Notes under the pieces: model-generated | What the model was told of the DNA's origin: nothing | What the model saw: only the letters and a program-made list of their open reading frames with translations | Database searches by the model: none | Shown: positions 54,870 through 63,182 of the stretch, in pieces | Layout: the number at the start of each line of letters is the position of its first letter | How positions within the stretch are numbered: position 1 is the stretch's first letter | Translations under genes and position numbers: made by a program | Assembly (NCBI GenBank): GCA_011523545.1 | Contig: WTGN01000105.1 | Location: 1-64,000, forward strand | Direction: 5' to 3' | DNA from: Chloroflexota bacterium | GTDB taxonomy: Bacteria > Chloroflexota > Anaerolineae > Aggregatilineales > Phototrophicaceae | Length of the DNA stretch: 64,000 nucleotides

Positions 54870-55193
54870 TTGTACGGCTGTTTGAAGTACGGCGGCATTC
54901 TCCTAATCATCATCGGAGTGTTTTGCATGCTCGGCGGGATTGGAGTTTCTGGGTCAATTGATGACATGGTGCTGAGGTTGAAAACAGGCGAATCAGCATC
55001 AGAATTTGATGTAGTTTCTTACGAATTGCTCGCCGTAACATTTACTCTCATCATTGTTGGATTTACGAGCTTAGGAGCGATAGTTGCATTAATCGGAGTT
55101 GTATCGTCCATTGCTGGACATGCCGGAACCAAGACTATCAGGCGCTTGGATGACCAAGAGCAGGGACTGCAAGAATTAGAAATGACATTGTGA
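54870..55193 (+). CDS. Small membrane protein inside the cox operon, unknown function
   Basis: A 107-aa protein with two hydrophobic helices (YGGILLIIIGVFCMLGGIGV and LLAVTFTLIIVGFTSLGAIV extending further). The TTG start is secured by AAGGAG 8 nt upstream and by the coxB stop overlapping that site. The gene is clearly more AT-rich than its neighbours and has no known family, so it may be a recent insertion between coxB and coxA. A role in oxidase assembly cannot be excluded. Confidence 0.6.
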   Translation: MYGCLKYGGILLIIIGVFCMLGGIGVSGSIDDMVLRLKTGESASEFDVVSYELLAVTFTLIIVGFTSLGAIVALIGVVSSIAGHAGTKTIRRLDDQEQGLQELEMTL

Positions 55194-55251
55194 AAAGCAT
55201 ACGAATGCGAATTTGTAAAAACTGAGACAACAAGAAGGACAAGGCGCAACT

Positions 55252-56931
55252 ATGGCCACGATTGCGGTCCCTCTGGGGGCAGAAGCAGAAGAACAGGTAG
55301 CTGATGCGGTTAAGCGCCCCGCCCTGAGCGAATACCTGCGCTGGAGCGTCGACCACAAGATCATCGGCGTGCAGTACGGTATCGCCTCCTTTATATTCTT
55401 CATCGTTGGCGGCGCGATGGCGATGCTCATTCGTCTCGAATTATGGTCGCCCGATCTCGATTTGATGGTCTCGGGCGCCGCCTATAACAGCCTCTTCACC
55501 ATCCACGGCACCATCATGATCTTCCTTTTCATCATTCCGATGTGGGCCGCCTTCGGCAATTTTGTCGTGCCGCTGCAGCTGGGCGCCAAGGATATGGCAT
55601 TCCCCTGGCTAAACGCCTTCGCCTTTTGGCTGATTCCGCCGGCCGCCATTGTGGTGCTGCTCGGCTACTTCGTCAGCCCGGCCGAAGCTGGCTGGACCTC
55701 TTATCCGCCACTCTCGACGCTCTTCAGCGGCGACGGGCAGACGCTGTGGGCTTTGGGCGCGCATTTGCTCGGCATTTCCTCCATCATGGGTTCGATCAAT
55801 TTCATCGTGACGATCTTCAACATGCGGCCGCCCGAGATGACCGTCTGGCGCATGCCCTTGCTCTGCTGGGCGGTGCTCGCGACCAGCATAATCGCCGTCA
55901 TGGCGACGCCCTTCCTGGCCGGCGCGCTCACCCTGCTGCTGCTGGATCGCGTAGCGGGCACGACCTTCTTTGACGCGGCCGGCGGCGGCGATGTGCTGCT
56001 CTGGCAGAATATCTTCTGGTTCTACAGCCACCCGGCCGTCTACATCATGGTCCTGCCCGGCATGGGCGTGCTCAGCGAAGTGCTGGCGATTCACAGTCGA
56101 AAGCCGGTCTTCGGTTACCGCATGGTCGGCCTGTCGAGCATGGGCATCGCCTTCGTCGGCTTCACCGTCTGGGCGCACCACATGTTCACCAGCCTGCAGC
56201 CGGAATTGCGCATCCCCTTCATGATTACCACCATGATCATCGCCGTGCCCACCGGCATCAAAATGTTCAGCTGGCTGGGCACGATCTGGGGCGGCAAGAT
56301 CCGCTTCACCAGCGCCATGCTCTTCGCGCTCGGCTTTTTGTCGCTCTTTGTCATCGGCGGCATCACCGGCGTCATGCTGGCCGCCCTGCCCTTCGATATC
56401 CATGTGCACGACACCTACTTCGTCGTCAGCCACTTTCATTTCGTGCTATTCGGCGGCAGCGTCTTCGCCATCTATGCCGCCCTTTATCACTGGTTCCCCA
56501 AGATCACCGGCCGCATGATGAACGAGCGCCTGGGGGTGATCCATTTCGTCTTCACCTATCTGGGCTTTCTCTTCACATTCTTCCCGATGCACATCGTCGG
56601 CATGTTGGGCATGCCGCGGCGCGTGGCCGTGTACGACGCCAGATTCACCGACTGGAATCAGTTCATCAGTTTCTCCGCCTTTGTGCTCGGCTTTTCGACC
56701 TTTATCGTCATCTACAACATCATCCGCTCCTACTATCGCGGCCCGATCGCCGGGGCCAATCCCTGGCGCGCGTTGACGCTGGAATGGCAGACAACATCGC
56801 CCCCGCCGCCGACCAATTTTGTCGATGATCCCATTCCCTTTGAAGAACCCTACGGCTATGGCACGGCAGCGTCGGCCGCCTACCTGGAAGCGGTCGACGA
56901 AGCTTTCGGGAGAGACGATCCGAGCCAGTAG
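55252..56931 (+). CDS. coxA: Cytochrome c oxidase subunit I (heme-copper, A2-type)
   Basis: A 559-aa catalytic subunit with twelve helices. Heme and copper ligands are visible: TIHGTIMIF (low-spin heme), FWFYSHPAVYIMVLPGMG (CuB His and cross-linked Tyr), WAHHMFTSL (CuB His pair) and HVHDTYFVVSHFHFVLFG (heme a3 and a). The proton-channel Glu of HPEVY is replaced in YSHPAVY, the YS motif of A2-type oxidases such as those of Rhodothermus and Thermus caa3. It reduces O2 to water with proton pumping. AAGGACAAGG precedes the ATG. The gap to the next gene holds a hairpin repeat. Confidence 0.97.
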   Translation: MATIAVPLGAEAEEQVADAVKRPALSEYLRWSVDHKIIGVQYGIASFIFFIVGGAMAMLIRLELWSPDLDLMVSGAAYNSLFTIHGTIMIFLFIIPMWAAFGNFVVPLQLGAKDMAFPWLNAFAFWLIPPAAIVVLLGYFVSPAEAGWTSYPPLSTLFSGDGQTLWALGAHLLGISSIMGSINFIVTIFNMRPPEMTVWRMPLLCWAVLATSIIAVMATPFLAGALTLLLLDRVAGTTFFDAAGGGDVLLWQNIFWFYSHPAVYIMVLPGMGVLSEVLAIHSRKPVFGYRMVGLSSMGIAFVGFTVWAHHMFTSLQPELRIPFMITTMIIAVPTGIKMFSWLGTIWGGKIRFTSAMLFALGFLSLFVIGGITGVMLAALPFDIHVHDTYFVVSHFHFVLFGGSVFAIYAALYHWFPKITGRMMNERLGVIHFVFTYLGFLFTFFPMHIVGMLGMPRRVAVYDARFTDWNQFISFSAFVLGFSTFIVIYNIIRSYYRGPIAGANPWRALTLEWQTTSPPPPTNFVDDPIPFEEPYGYGTAASAAYLEAVDEAFGRDDPSQ

Positions 56932-56944
56932 TATATCGAGCGCC

Positions 56945-56970
56945 TGTAGGGGCGACTCGGTGAATCGCCC
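56945..56970. repeat. Single REP-like hairpin inside the cox operon
   Basis: TGTAGGGGCGACTCGGTGAA and TCGCCC, stem with one mismatch, 14 nt after the coxA stop. It could stall transcription or stabilise the upstream mRNA. Confidence 0.7.
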
Positions 56971-57003
56971 GACTGCGCCAGCTTTTAGATCGGTGAGAGC
57001 GCC

Positions 57004-57606
57004 ATGACCAGTTACGCTGAACCACGAGAAAAACCGAAACTCGGCCGACCAAGCGAAGCCGATTTGCGCTTGAAGAACAACCGCTTGGGCATGACCATCT
57101 TCCAACTCAGTTGGATCATGGCCTTTGTGGCGATGATCATCGTCAACTGGCAGCTGCGTTTCAGCTATTCGGAGTGGCCGCCGGCCGGCGTCGCCCCCTT
57201 CGATCCGCTTCTGCCCTCCTCCGCCACCCTGGCCCTGCTGCTGAGCGCGTTTTTGGTTCGGCGGGGCGTGGAAGCCCAACGCAGCGGCCACTTGATCGGC
57301 TTCACCATGTGCTGGCGCGGCGCGATGGCCCTCGGCGTCGCTTTCATGGCGGTCATCATCTACGAGTTCGTCAATGTTTCCGCGGCAGCGATGGCCACGC
57401 AATACGGCATCACCATGCGCTTGATGACCGGCTTTCATTTTGTGCACGCGCTGGCCATCGTGGCGGTGCTGCTACACGTCTACCGCAAGGGCAGCCGCGG
57501 CCATTACAGCAGCGATTCCTGGGCGCTGGAAGGCGCCGCCAAATTGTGGTATTTTGTCACGCTGGCCTGGATGCTCTTTTATGTTGTCCTGTACTGGATC
57601 CGATAA
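57004..57606 (+). CDS. Cytochrome c oxidase subunit III-like membrane protein
   Basis: A 200-aa protein with five hydrophobic helices. It resembles heme-copper oxidase subunit III over RLMTGFHFVHALAIVAVLLH and the C-terminal WALEGAAKLWYFVTLAWMLF, which matches the conserved WHFVDxVW region of the family. A second, canonical subunit III gene lies 1.2 kb downstream in the same operon. Having two such genes is unusual, so this one may be a divergent or accessory copy. The ATG follows the hairpin and a GAGAGCGCC stretch. Confidence 0.75.
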   Translation: MTSYAEPREKPKLGRPSEADLRLKNNRLGMTIFQLSWIMAFVAMIIVNWQLRFSYSEWPPAGVAPFDPLLPSSATLALLLSAFLVRRGVEAQRSGHLIGFTMCWRGAMALGVAFMAVIIYEFVNVSAAAMATQYGITMRLMTGFHFVHALAIVAVLLHVYRKGSRGHYSSDSWALEGAAKLWYFVTLAWMLFYVVLYWIR

Positions 57607-57612
57607 ATGAAC

Positions 57613-57754
57613 AACCGAGTACACAGGGAGCACAGAGGCAAAGCCTTTGTTGTGGCGGACATGAGCGGATACGGAACGCTATTACGCGCTTGGGCGAGCT
57701 GCCAAGAGCTTACTCTAACTGATTCTCTGTGGTCTCTGTCCACTCTGTGGTTAA
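57613..57754. repeat. MITE-like element with CACAGAG arms inside the cox operon
   Basis: Left arm with ACACAGGGAGCACAGAGGC and right arm with CTCTGTGGTCTCTGTCCACT, which is the inverted type of the same 9-nt periodic repeat, enclose about 85 nt. It fills the 169-bp gap between two cox-operon genes and is probably a non-autonomous inserted repeat. Confidence 0.6.
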
Positions 57755-57775
57755 GAAAAAAGGAAAGGGCGGCTC

Positions 57776-58786
57776 ATGGATAAACCGGGTCTCGCCAGGG
57801 CGATACCGGCCTTGATCATCGGCTTCATCGCATCGCTCGCCTTCGTCTATGCCGTGCGCGTCTTGCAGAATATGGAGCCGGTCTGGATGAATGCCGATTC
57901 CAGCGAGGGCGCGCAAGTTGGCCTGGTGCTGGCCGCCTTCGTCTGCATGGCGACCTTCATGTGGGGCGTCGGCGCCTTCGACCCCAAGATGAGCGAACAT
58001 GGCGAGCACGCCGATGAACACGAAGAAGAAGCGCCGGAGAAAGAATTCGCTCTGCGCACGAGCGGTCCCGTCTTCCGCGCCGGCAAATGGCTTTGGGACT
58101 TGACCTGGCGCATCATCAACGATACGCCGAAACCCTGGGTTTTCCCTTATCTGAACGTCAGCTTCTTCTTGATCAACTGGATTGTGAATGTCGTCTGGTT
58201 CCTGGTCTGGTTTGCTGTTGGCTTCCTCGCCTGGCGTGTTGTCCTGATGCTCATCGCCGGCATCCCGGGCACGCTGGGCGCGCTCTTGATGAGCGTCTCC
58301 TGCCTCTGGCAGACGATGGCCTTCTATGCCGGGCAGCTCTTCCTGGTGCTGACCATCGCCGTCATCACCACCGTCCTGCTCTTTACCTTCGCCCTGCTGC
58401 CGCATGGACTGGGCTTGCAAGTCACCACCGAGCCAAACGCCGATTTCTTCGCCAACGGCTTCGGCGATTTCGTCATTCCGATTCAGGACATCCTTGGGCT
58501 GTTGCTGCCGCCGGATGACTTCGCCAATCAGACGATTGAAGGGACCAGCCAATTCACCGTCTTGCTCGGCTTCATTCTGATCATCTTCGTATCGCTGGCG
58601 CTGGCGGCCGGTGGGATTGCCGTCTTCTTCTACCTGGCGCACCGCGGCGTCCGCGAGGTGAAAGAATTCGAGCCGACCGACGGCGAACGGACGCAGATCC
58701 TGCCCATTCGCGAGGCGGGCAAAATCGCCGGCGGCGTCGTCGGCGTCATCCGCGCTATCCCGCGCGCCATCGGCTACCAGAAATAA
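57776..58786 (+). CDS. Multi-pass membrane protein of the cox operon, unknown function
   Basis: A 336-aa protein with about seven hydrophobic helices, a His/Glu-rich loop (SEHGEHADEHEEEAPEKEFA) that could bind metal, and conserved-looking NDTPKPWVFPYLNVSFFLIN. No recognised family. It sits between the two subunit III genes in the same direction, with a 15-nt gap to coxC, so an assembly, metal-delivery or accessory-subunit role in the oxidase is likely but unproven. GGAAAGGG precedes the ATG. Confidence 0.65.
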   Translation: MDKPGLARAIPALIIGFIASLAFVYAVRVLQNMEPVWMNADSSEGAQVGLVLAAFVCMATFMWGVGAFDPKMSEHGEHADEHEEEAPEKEFALRTSGPVFRAGKWLWDLTWRIINDTPKPWVFPYLNVSFFLINWIVNVVWFLVWFAVGFLAWRVVLMLIAGIPGTLGALLMSVSCLWQTMAFYAGQLFLVLTIAVITTVLLFTFALLPHGLGLQVTTEPNADFFANGFGDFVIPIQDILGLLLPPDDFANQTIEGTSQFTVLLGFILIIFVSLALAAGGIAVFFYLAHRGVREVKEFEPTDGERTQILPIREAGKIAGGVVGVIRAIPRAIGYQK

Positions 58787-58801
58787 AGCGAGAGAGATAG
58801 C

Positions 58802-59437
58802 ATGGCCGAACTGACAGCGAGTCACCTTCCCGCCGCCGCCCACGACGATCACGGGCACATGAGCGAAGAAGAGCACAACAACAACATGAAACTTGGCGTC
58901 TGGCTTTACCTGGCGTCGGAAATCGTCATCTTCTCGATCATGATCGTTGGCTACATTATCTTTCGCATCAACGAAAAAGATATCGTCGCCCAGGCGCATG
59001 AAGAGCTCGGCGTCGGCCTGGTCACCGCCAACACCTTCGTTCTGCTGGCCAGCAGCTTCTTCATGGTGATGGGCTTGCGCGCCATGCAAAGCGGCAACCG
59101 GGCCGGCATGCTGCGCTGGATCGGCTTGACCGCGCTTGGCGGCATCGTCTTCCTCGGCGGGCAATACATCGAATACAGCGAGCTGGCGCATCTGGGCATT
59201 GTGCTCGGCTTCGATACCGCTTCCGAGTGGAGCACCTTCGGCATGCGTTTCTATGCGCCCACATTCTTCCACGGCGCCCACGTCTTCGTCGGCGTGCTCT
59301 GGGCGCTGGAGGTGATGCGGCGCGGCGCCAAAGGCCGCTACGACAGCAACCCCATCGGCATCGAGATGTTCGGCTTATACTGGCACTTCGTCGATGTCGT
59401 CTGGATTATGCTGTTCACCCTCATTTATCTGGTTTAG
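58802..59437 (+). CDS. coxC: Cytochrome c oxidase subunit III
   Basis: A 211-aa subunit III with five helices. After a His-rich N-terminus come KLGVWLYLASEIVIFSIMIV, TANTFVLLASSFFMVMGL, FYAPTFFHGAHVFVGVLW and the closing GLYWHFVDVVWIMLFTLIYL, all diagnostic. It stabilises proton uptake in subunit I. GAGAGATAG precedes the ATG; coxD follows 10 nt after the stop. Confidence 0.94.
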   Translation: MAELTASHLPAAAHDDHGHMSEEEHNNNMKLGVWLYLASEIVIFSIMIVGYIIFRINEKDIVAQAHEELGVGLVTANTFVLLASSFFMVMGLRAMQSGNRAGMLRWIGLTALGGIVFLGGQYIEYSELAHLGIVLGFDTASEWSTFGMRFYAPTFFHGAHVFVGVLWALEVMRRGAKGRYDSNPIGIEMFGLYWHFVDVVWIMLFTLIYLV

Positions 59438-59447
59438 GAGCGCAGCC

Positions 59448-59828
59448 ATGGCCGAAGCGATGCAGCACGAGGGCGACCATCACAGCAACACCGTGCAACT
59501 TTTCGGGCGCGAAATTACGGTTGAAGGCGGCGTATACACCGTCGTCTTTGGCGCTCTTGCCGTCCTCACAGTGATCGAGGTCTTGAGCGCCGAATTCCTC
59601 AATGGCGCCATTCATGACGCGCCGGACGCCGCCGCAACGTTGCAGGCGATTAAAGCCGTGCTCCTGCTTGGCATCGCCATCGTCAAATCAAGCCTCGTCA
59701 TCTGGTTCTATATGCATCTCAATAGCGAGAACAAGCTGATCGCGGTCGTCATCCTCTTGCCGCTGCTCATCGCTGGCTTGTCAATCATGTACCTGCTCGC
59801 GATTCCGCCCAGCGGCTACGGCCTCTGA
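59448..59828 (+). CDS. coxD: Cytochrome c oxidase subunit IV-like protein
   Basis: A 126-aa small subunit with three helices: VYTVVFGALAVLTVIEVLSA, IKAVLLLGIAIVKSSLVIWF with the family motif VIWFYMHLNSEN, and LIAVVILLPLLIAGLSIMYL. It corresponds to the prokaryotic CoxD/COX4 small subunit. AGGAG lies 8 nt before ATG 59448, so the longer ORF-track start is not used. It is the last gene of the oxidase operon. Confidence 0.88.
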   Translation: MAEAMQHEGDHHSNTVQLFGREITVEGGVYTVVFGALAVLTVIEVLSAEFLNGAIHDAPDAAATLQAIKAVLLLGIAIVKSSLVIWFYMHLNSENKLIAVVILLPLLIAGLSIMYLLAIPPSGYGL

Positions 59829-59872
59829 CCAACGCCAATTCAAGCAGTCCTTAACTTCCGCATGCGCAAGTA

Positions 59873-59881
59873 TGTTATACT
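59873..59881 (+). promoter_or_regulatory. Extended -10 promoter of the first Uma2 gene
   Basis: TGT followed by TATACT (59876-59881), 33 nt before the ATG at 59915. No clear -35. Confidence 0.45.
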
Positions 59882-59914
59882 TTGGCGACGGCTTGGGCTG
59901 GAGTCTAAAGCGAT

Positions 59915-60484
59915 ATGGTAATCCAGCAGAATCTTTACACAGTTGACGATCTATGGGCGATGGAGAGCGATCCCGCATACGAGCATCGCAAGTTTTATCT
60001 CATTGATGGAGTATTGTATGAGGACGAGATGCCCACACGGCCGCATGCCAGACTTCAAGTACGAATAGGGCACTTCCTCTACGAATACGAAGTCGGGTTC
60101 GGGCTTGGCGAAGTAACCACCGAATGCGGCTTCCACCCGCCCGAGAAACGCTACACAGCGCTATTATCCGATGTCGCCTTTCAGCGTTTCGACCAGTTGC
60201 CCGACCCGCCGCCAGAACGCTATGTGCCCAAAATGCCAGACTTGGCGGTCGAAATACAATCGCCTTCCGACTCAATGAGCAAGCTGTTGCAGAAGGCGCG
60301 CGCCTACCTCGAAAATGGCACAACCATCGTGTGGCTCGTTCAGCCCAAGAGGCATGGCGTCACAGTCTGCCGCCTGGGCGAAGATGGAGCGATCCATTCC
60401 GAGTTTAAGCGCCAGGGCGATCTGCTTGGCGGCTATGACTCTATGCCCGGCTTTGAACTGGAAGTCAGCAAAATATTCGCTTGA
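59915..60484 (+). CDS. Uma2-family (DUF820) putative endonuclease, copy 1
   Basis: A 189-aa protein of the Uma2/DUF820 family, a restriction-fold (PD-(D/E)xK) group common in cyanobacteria and Chloroflexota. The fold residues fit: LSDVAFQRFD, then MPDLAVEIQSPSDS and a Lys in LLQKARAYLENGTTIVWLV. It ends MPGFELEVSKIFA. The in vivo function is unknown; a DNA-cleaving role is inferred from the fold. It is followed by a paralogue at 60546. Confidence 0.9.
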   Translation: MVIQQNLYTVDDLWAMESDPAYEHRKFYLIDGVLYEDEMPTRPHARLQVRIGHFLYEYEVGFGLGEVTTECGFHPPEKRYTALLSDVAFQRFDQLPDPPPERYVPKMPDLAVEIQSPSDSMSKLLQKARAYLENGTTIVWLVQPKRHGVTVCRLGEDGAIHSEFKRQGDLLGGYDSMPGFELEVSKIFA

Positions 60485-60545
60485 ATAGCGCCTGCCGTTT
60501 CTTATTTTGGCGAGCATTGGGCGCCAGTGTTGGAGCGTCACTACC

Positions 60546-61127
60546 ATGATTATCGAAAAACAGCTGTTTACCATTGATGATGTCTGGGAGATGGCGCAAG
60601 ACCCGGACAACGAGCATGTCTTCCTTGAGTTAATTGACGGAGAGCTTGTCACCATGACGCGCCCGAGCAGGCCGCACGGACTTCTCGCTTCAAATCTATC
60701 CGGGTACATTTGGCAATATCTTCAATCAAACGATATTGGCGAGCTAACCGGCGAAATCGGATTCCATCCGGCGAGGAACCGCTATACGGTCCTAGGACCC
60801 GATGTCGCGTTTATTCGCTACGAGAATCTGCCGCAGCCGCCTTCCAAAAGATTCATTCCCGCAATGCCGGATTTGGCAGTAGAGGTGTTGTCACCGAGCG
60901 AGACTTTCTCGGCGGCGAGACGGAAAGCTGAGATATACCTGCTAAACGGATCAGCGCTCGTTTGGCTATTCCAACCAGAAAGGCGGGGCGTCGAGGTCTG
61001 CCGTCTGATTGATGGCACTGAATTTCAGATAGAATTCGTCGACAGTGACGGGTCCTTAAGCGGCGAAGATGTCCTGCCCGGCTTTGAATTGGAAGTCAGC
61101 AAAATATTCGCCGTCCTGCGCGATTGA
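60546..61127 (+). CDS. Uma2-family (DUF820) putative endonuclease, copy 2
   Basis: A 193-aa paralogue of the preceding gene: IEKQLFTIDDVWEMAQDPD, LGPDVAFIRYENL, MPDLAVEVLSPSET and AEIYLLNGSALVWLF. Protein ends are identical over PGFELEVSKIFA and their DNA is nearly identical there, which suggests tandem duplication or local gene conversion. ATG 60546 is used in place of the longer ORF-track start. Confidence 0.9.
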   Translation: MIIEKQLFTIDDVWEMAQDPDNEHVFLELIDGELVTMTRPSRPHGLLASNLSGYIWQYLQSNDIGELTGEIGFHPARNRYTVLGPDVAFIRYENLPQPPSKRFIPAMPDLAVEVLSPSETFSAARRKAEIYLLNGSALVWLFQPERRGVEVCRLIDGTEFQIEFVDSDGSLSGEDVLPGFELEVSKIFAVLRD

Positions 61128-61164
61128 CCTTGCCGCAGTCGTAGACACAGATGAGGAATTAACA

Positions 61165-61590
61165 ATGCCCGTAGACATCGTGCTGCAAGACGGCACGCGC
61201 ACAACCATCAAAGTCCGCCATCATCAATGGCATGTGGATGAACCGGCCGAAGCTGGCGGCACGGACACCGCGCCCACGCCGGGCGAAATGATGCTGGGCG
61301 CCCTCGGCTCCTGCATGGCCATCACCTGCCGGCTTTATGCCGAACGCAAAGGCTGGGACTTAAAGCGCGTCGAGGTCAAGCTTGATTACGAACGTTTCAG
61401 GGGCAGCGATTACCCGGGCCACGTGGGCAATGACGCCTTCGTGCATGAACTGCGTGAGGCGCTGGTCTTCCACGGCGACCTGGACGCGAAGCAACTCAAG
61501 CGGCTGCGCGATATCGCCGGCAAGTGTCCCATCCACCGCCTGCTTGAGTATCCGACCTATTTCGTCGAGTTGGCGCAGACGGAAGCCTAA
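61165..61590 (+). CDS. OsmC-family peroxiredoxin-like protein
   Basis: A 141-aa OsmC/Ohr-type protein. It has PTPGEMMLGALGSCMAITCR with C50, the helix RLYAERKGWDLKRVEVKLDY and the second conserved cysteine in GKCPIHRLL, the pair used to reduce organic hydroperoxides. GAGGAAT lies 7-8 nt before ATG 61165; the ORF-track start at 61069 runs into the Uma2 gene. It is an oxidative-stress enzyme by family; the substrate class (Ohr, OsmC or YhfA) is not decided. Confidence 0.9.
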   Translation: MPVDIVLQDGTRTTIKVRHHQWHVDEPAEAGGTDTAPTPGEMMLGALGSCMAITCRLYAERKGWDLKRVEVKLDYERFRGSDYPGHVGNDAFVHELREALVFHGDLDAKQLKRLRDIAGKCPIHRLLEYPTYFVELAQTEA

Positions 61591-61596
61591 GCTCAA

Positions 61597-62124
61597 TTAA
61601 CGCCGGTGCGCGCGGATCCAGCCGCCGCGTATGAACTCCGAGTGCTCCACCGTCACAAAGACATCTTCTTTGATGTTGTGGATGATGCGCAGGACCTGAT
61701 GCAGGTCGCGCCGATGCACGATGATGCGCAGTTCTTCAACCTCGCCATGCGCGCCCTCGCCCATAATCTCGGTGACGCCATGCCCGCGCTCGCGCAATGC
61801 CAAGGCCATCTTGTGCGAGATTTCGCGCGCGGCGATAACGGTCACGCTCTCATAAGATTTGACGAAGCGGTTCTCCACCTGCATGCCAACGAAGCCGCCA
61901 ACCGCAAAGCCGAAGACATAAGCCGCCAGCTTGGGGATGTTCTCCAAATCCGTGATCACATGGCCGGCGGTATAAGCGAATAACAGCGACTCCAACGAGG
62001 CGAAGGCGAAACCCCAGGCGCGCTGCCCGCGCGACATCAAAATCAGCCGCAGGGTCCCGATGACATTGTTGCTGACGCGCAGGAGGAATATCAATATCGG
62101 TATATAGCTGGGCTCAATGGTCAT
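61597..62124 (-). CDS. UPF0316 family membrane protein (DUF5698/DUF2179)
   Basis: A 175-aa protein. The N-terminal membrane half with YIPILIFLLRVSNNVIGTLR, ASLESLLFAYTAGHV and YVFGFAVGGFVGMQVE is DUF5698-like; the C-terminal cytoplasmic domain, VTVIAAREISHKMALALRER to VFVTVEHSEFIRGGWI, is DUF2179. Function unknown. The start is uncertain: 62124 (used), 62154 or 62160. It is convergent with osmC, 6 nt between stops. Confidence 0.88.
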   Translation of the reverse strand: MTIEPSYIPILIFLLRVSNNVIGTLRLILMSRGQRAWGFAFASLESLLFAYTAGHVITDLENIPKLAAYVFGFAVGGFVGMQVENRFVKSYESVTVIAAREISHKMALALRERGHGVTEIMGEGAHGEVEELRIIVHRRDLHQVLRIIHNIKEDVFVTVEHSEFIRGGWIRAHRR

Positions 62125-62252
62125 GGCGTCCGCTATCGTGTCTGGAAATACCATTCTCATTTTAACAGAATCGACGGCGCGCAATTCGCTCACCCTATTC
62201 AAAACCGCCCCGCTATGGTCAACTGAATCCACCCGCCCTTGCATTCAGGCCA

Positions 62253-63098
62253 ATGCCCGCCATGTCTCGCAGTCCCAAGGCTCTGCTCGATAGTTACGAC
62301 ATCCTGCCCAAGAAAAGCCTGGGGCAGAATTTCATGCACGACCCTCGGGCGCTGGAAAAAATCGTAGCGGCGGCCGCGCCAACGCCCTACGATACGGTGG
62401 TCGAGGTCGGCGCCGGCACGGGCGCGCTGACGGAACTGCTGGCCCGGGCGGCCAAACAGGTCTTCTCAATCGAGGTCGACCAGCGCTTGCGCCCGATCCT
62501 CGAAGAGCGCTTTGACGATTTCGCCAACGTCTACCTCCTGTTTAGCGACATCCTCAAAACCGATATTTCCGCGCTTGTCGGTAGCGAAACCTACATCGTG
62601 GCGGCCAATGTGCCCTACTACATCAGCTCCGCCATCCTCTGGCATTTTCTCGAATCGCAGAGGCCGCCGCAGCGCATGGTCTTGACGATGCAGTACGAAG
62701 TGGCGGAACGCATCATCGGGGCGCCCGGCGCGATGACCCTGCTGTCAATCGCGGCGCAGTATTATGGCGTTCCCCGTATCGTCAGCAAGTTCAGCCCGGC
62801 CGTCTTTTGGCCGCGCCCGAATATCGACAGCGCTATCGTTCGCATCGATACGCACGAGACAGCCGCCGTCGAGACGCCATCTTCGCGGCTGTTCTTCCGC
62901 GTCGTCAAAGCGGGCTTCAGCATGAAACGCAAACAGTTAAAGAACGCGCTTGCCGGCGGCCTGCGGATAAAAGCTGCGGCCGCGCGTGATCTGGTCGCCG
63001 CCGCCGATATTGACCCACAGCGCCGCGCGGAAACCTTGTCGCTGTCCGAATGGGAGCGCCTGACGCGGGTGGTTGCGGATTCTGAGGCGGCGCTCTGA
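62253..63098 (+). CDS. rsmA: 16S rRNA dimethyladenosine transferase RsmA/KsgA
   Basis: A 281-aa enzyme that dimethylates A1518 and A1519 in helix 45 of 16S rRNA. It shows KKSLGQNFMHDPRALEKIV, motif I VVEVGAGTGALTELL, EVDQRLRPILEE, the catalytic ANVPYYISSAIL (NxPY) and FWPRPNIDSAIVRI with the RNA-binding tail RVVKAGFSMKRKQLKNALAG. ATG 62253 or 62262 starts it; no strong Shine-Dalgarno is visible. Confidence 0.96.
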   Translation: MPAMSRSPKALLDSYDILPKKSLGQNFMHDPRALEKIVAAAAPTPYDTVVEVGAGTGALTELLARAAKQVFSIEVDQRLRPILEERFDDFANVYLLFSDILKTDISALVGSETYIVAANVPYYISSAILWHFLESQRPPQRMVLTMQYEVAERIIGAPGAMTLLSIAAQYYGVPRIVSKFSPAVFWPRPNIDSAIVRIDTHETAAVETPSSRLFFRVVKAGFSMKRKQLKNALAGGLRIKAAAARDLVAAADIDPQRRAETLSLSEWERLTRVVADSEAAL

Positions 63099-63182
63099 TG
63101 GGCATCTTACGGCGGCGTAGGAATTCGGCAAGATTCTTCGGCCATACTGGCATAAAAGGTCGAATGCAAAGGAATGGAAATC

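Noticed and set aside
57710-59281. 523-aa minus-strand ORF
   Set aside because: Antisense to two genes of the cox operon, with highly skewed composition.
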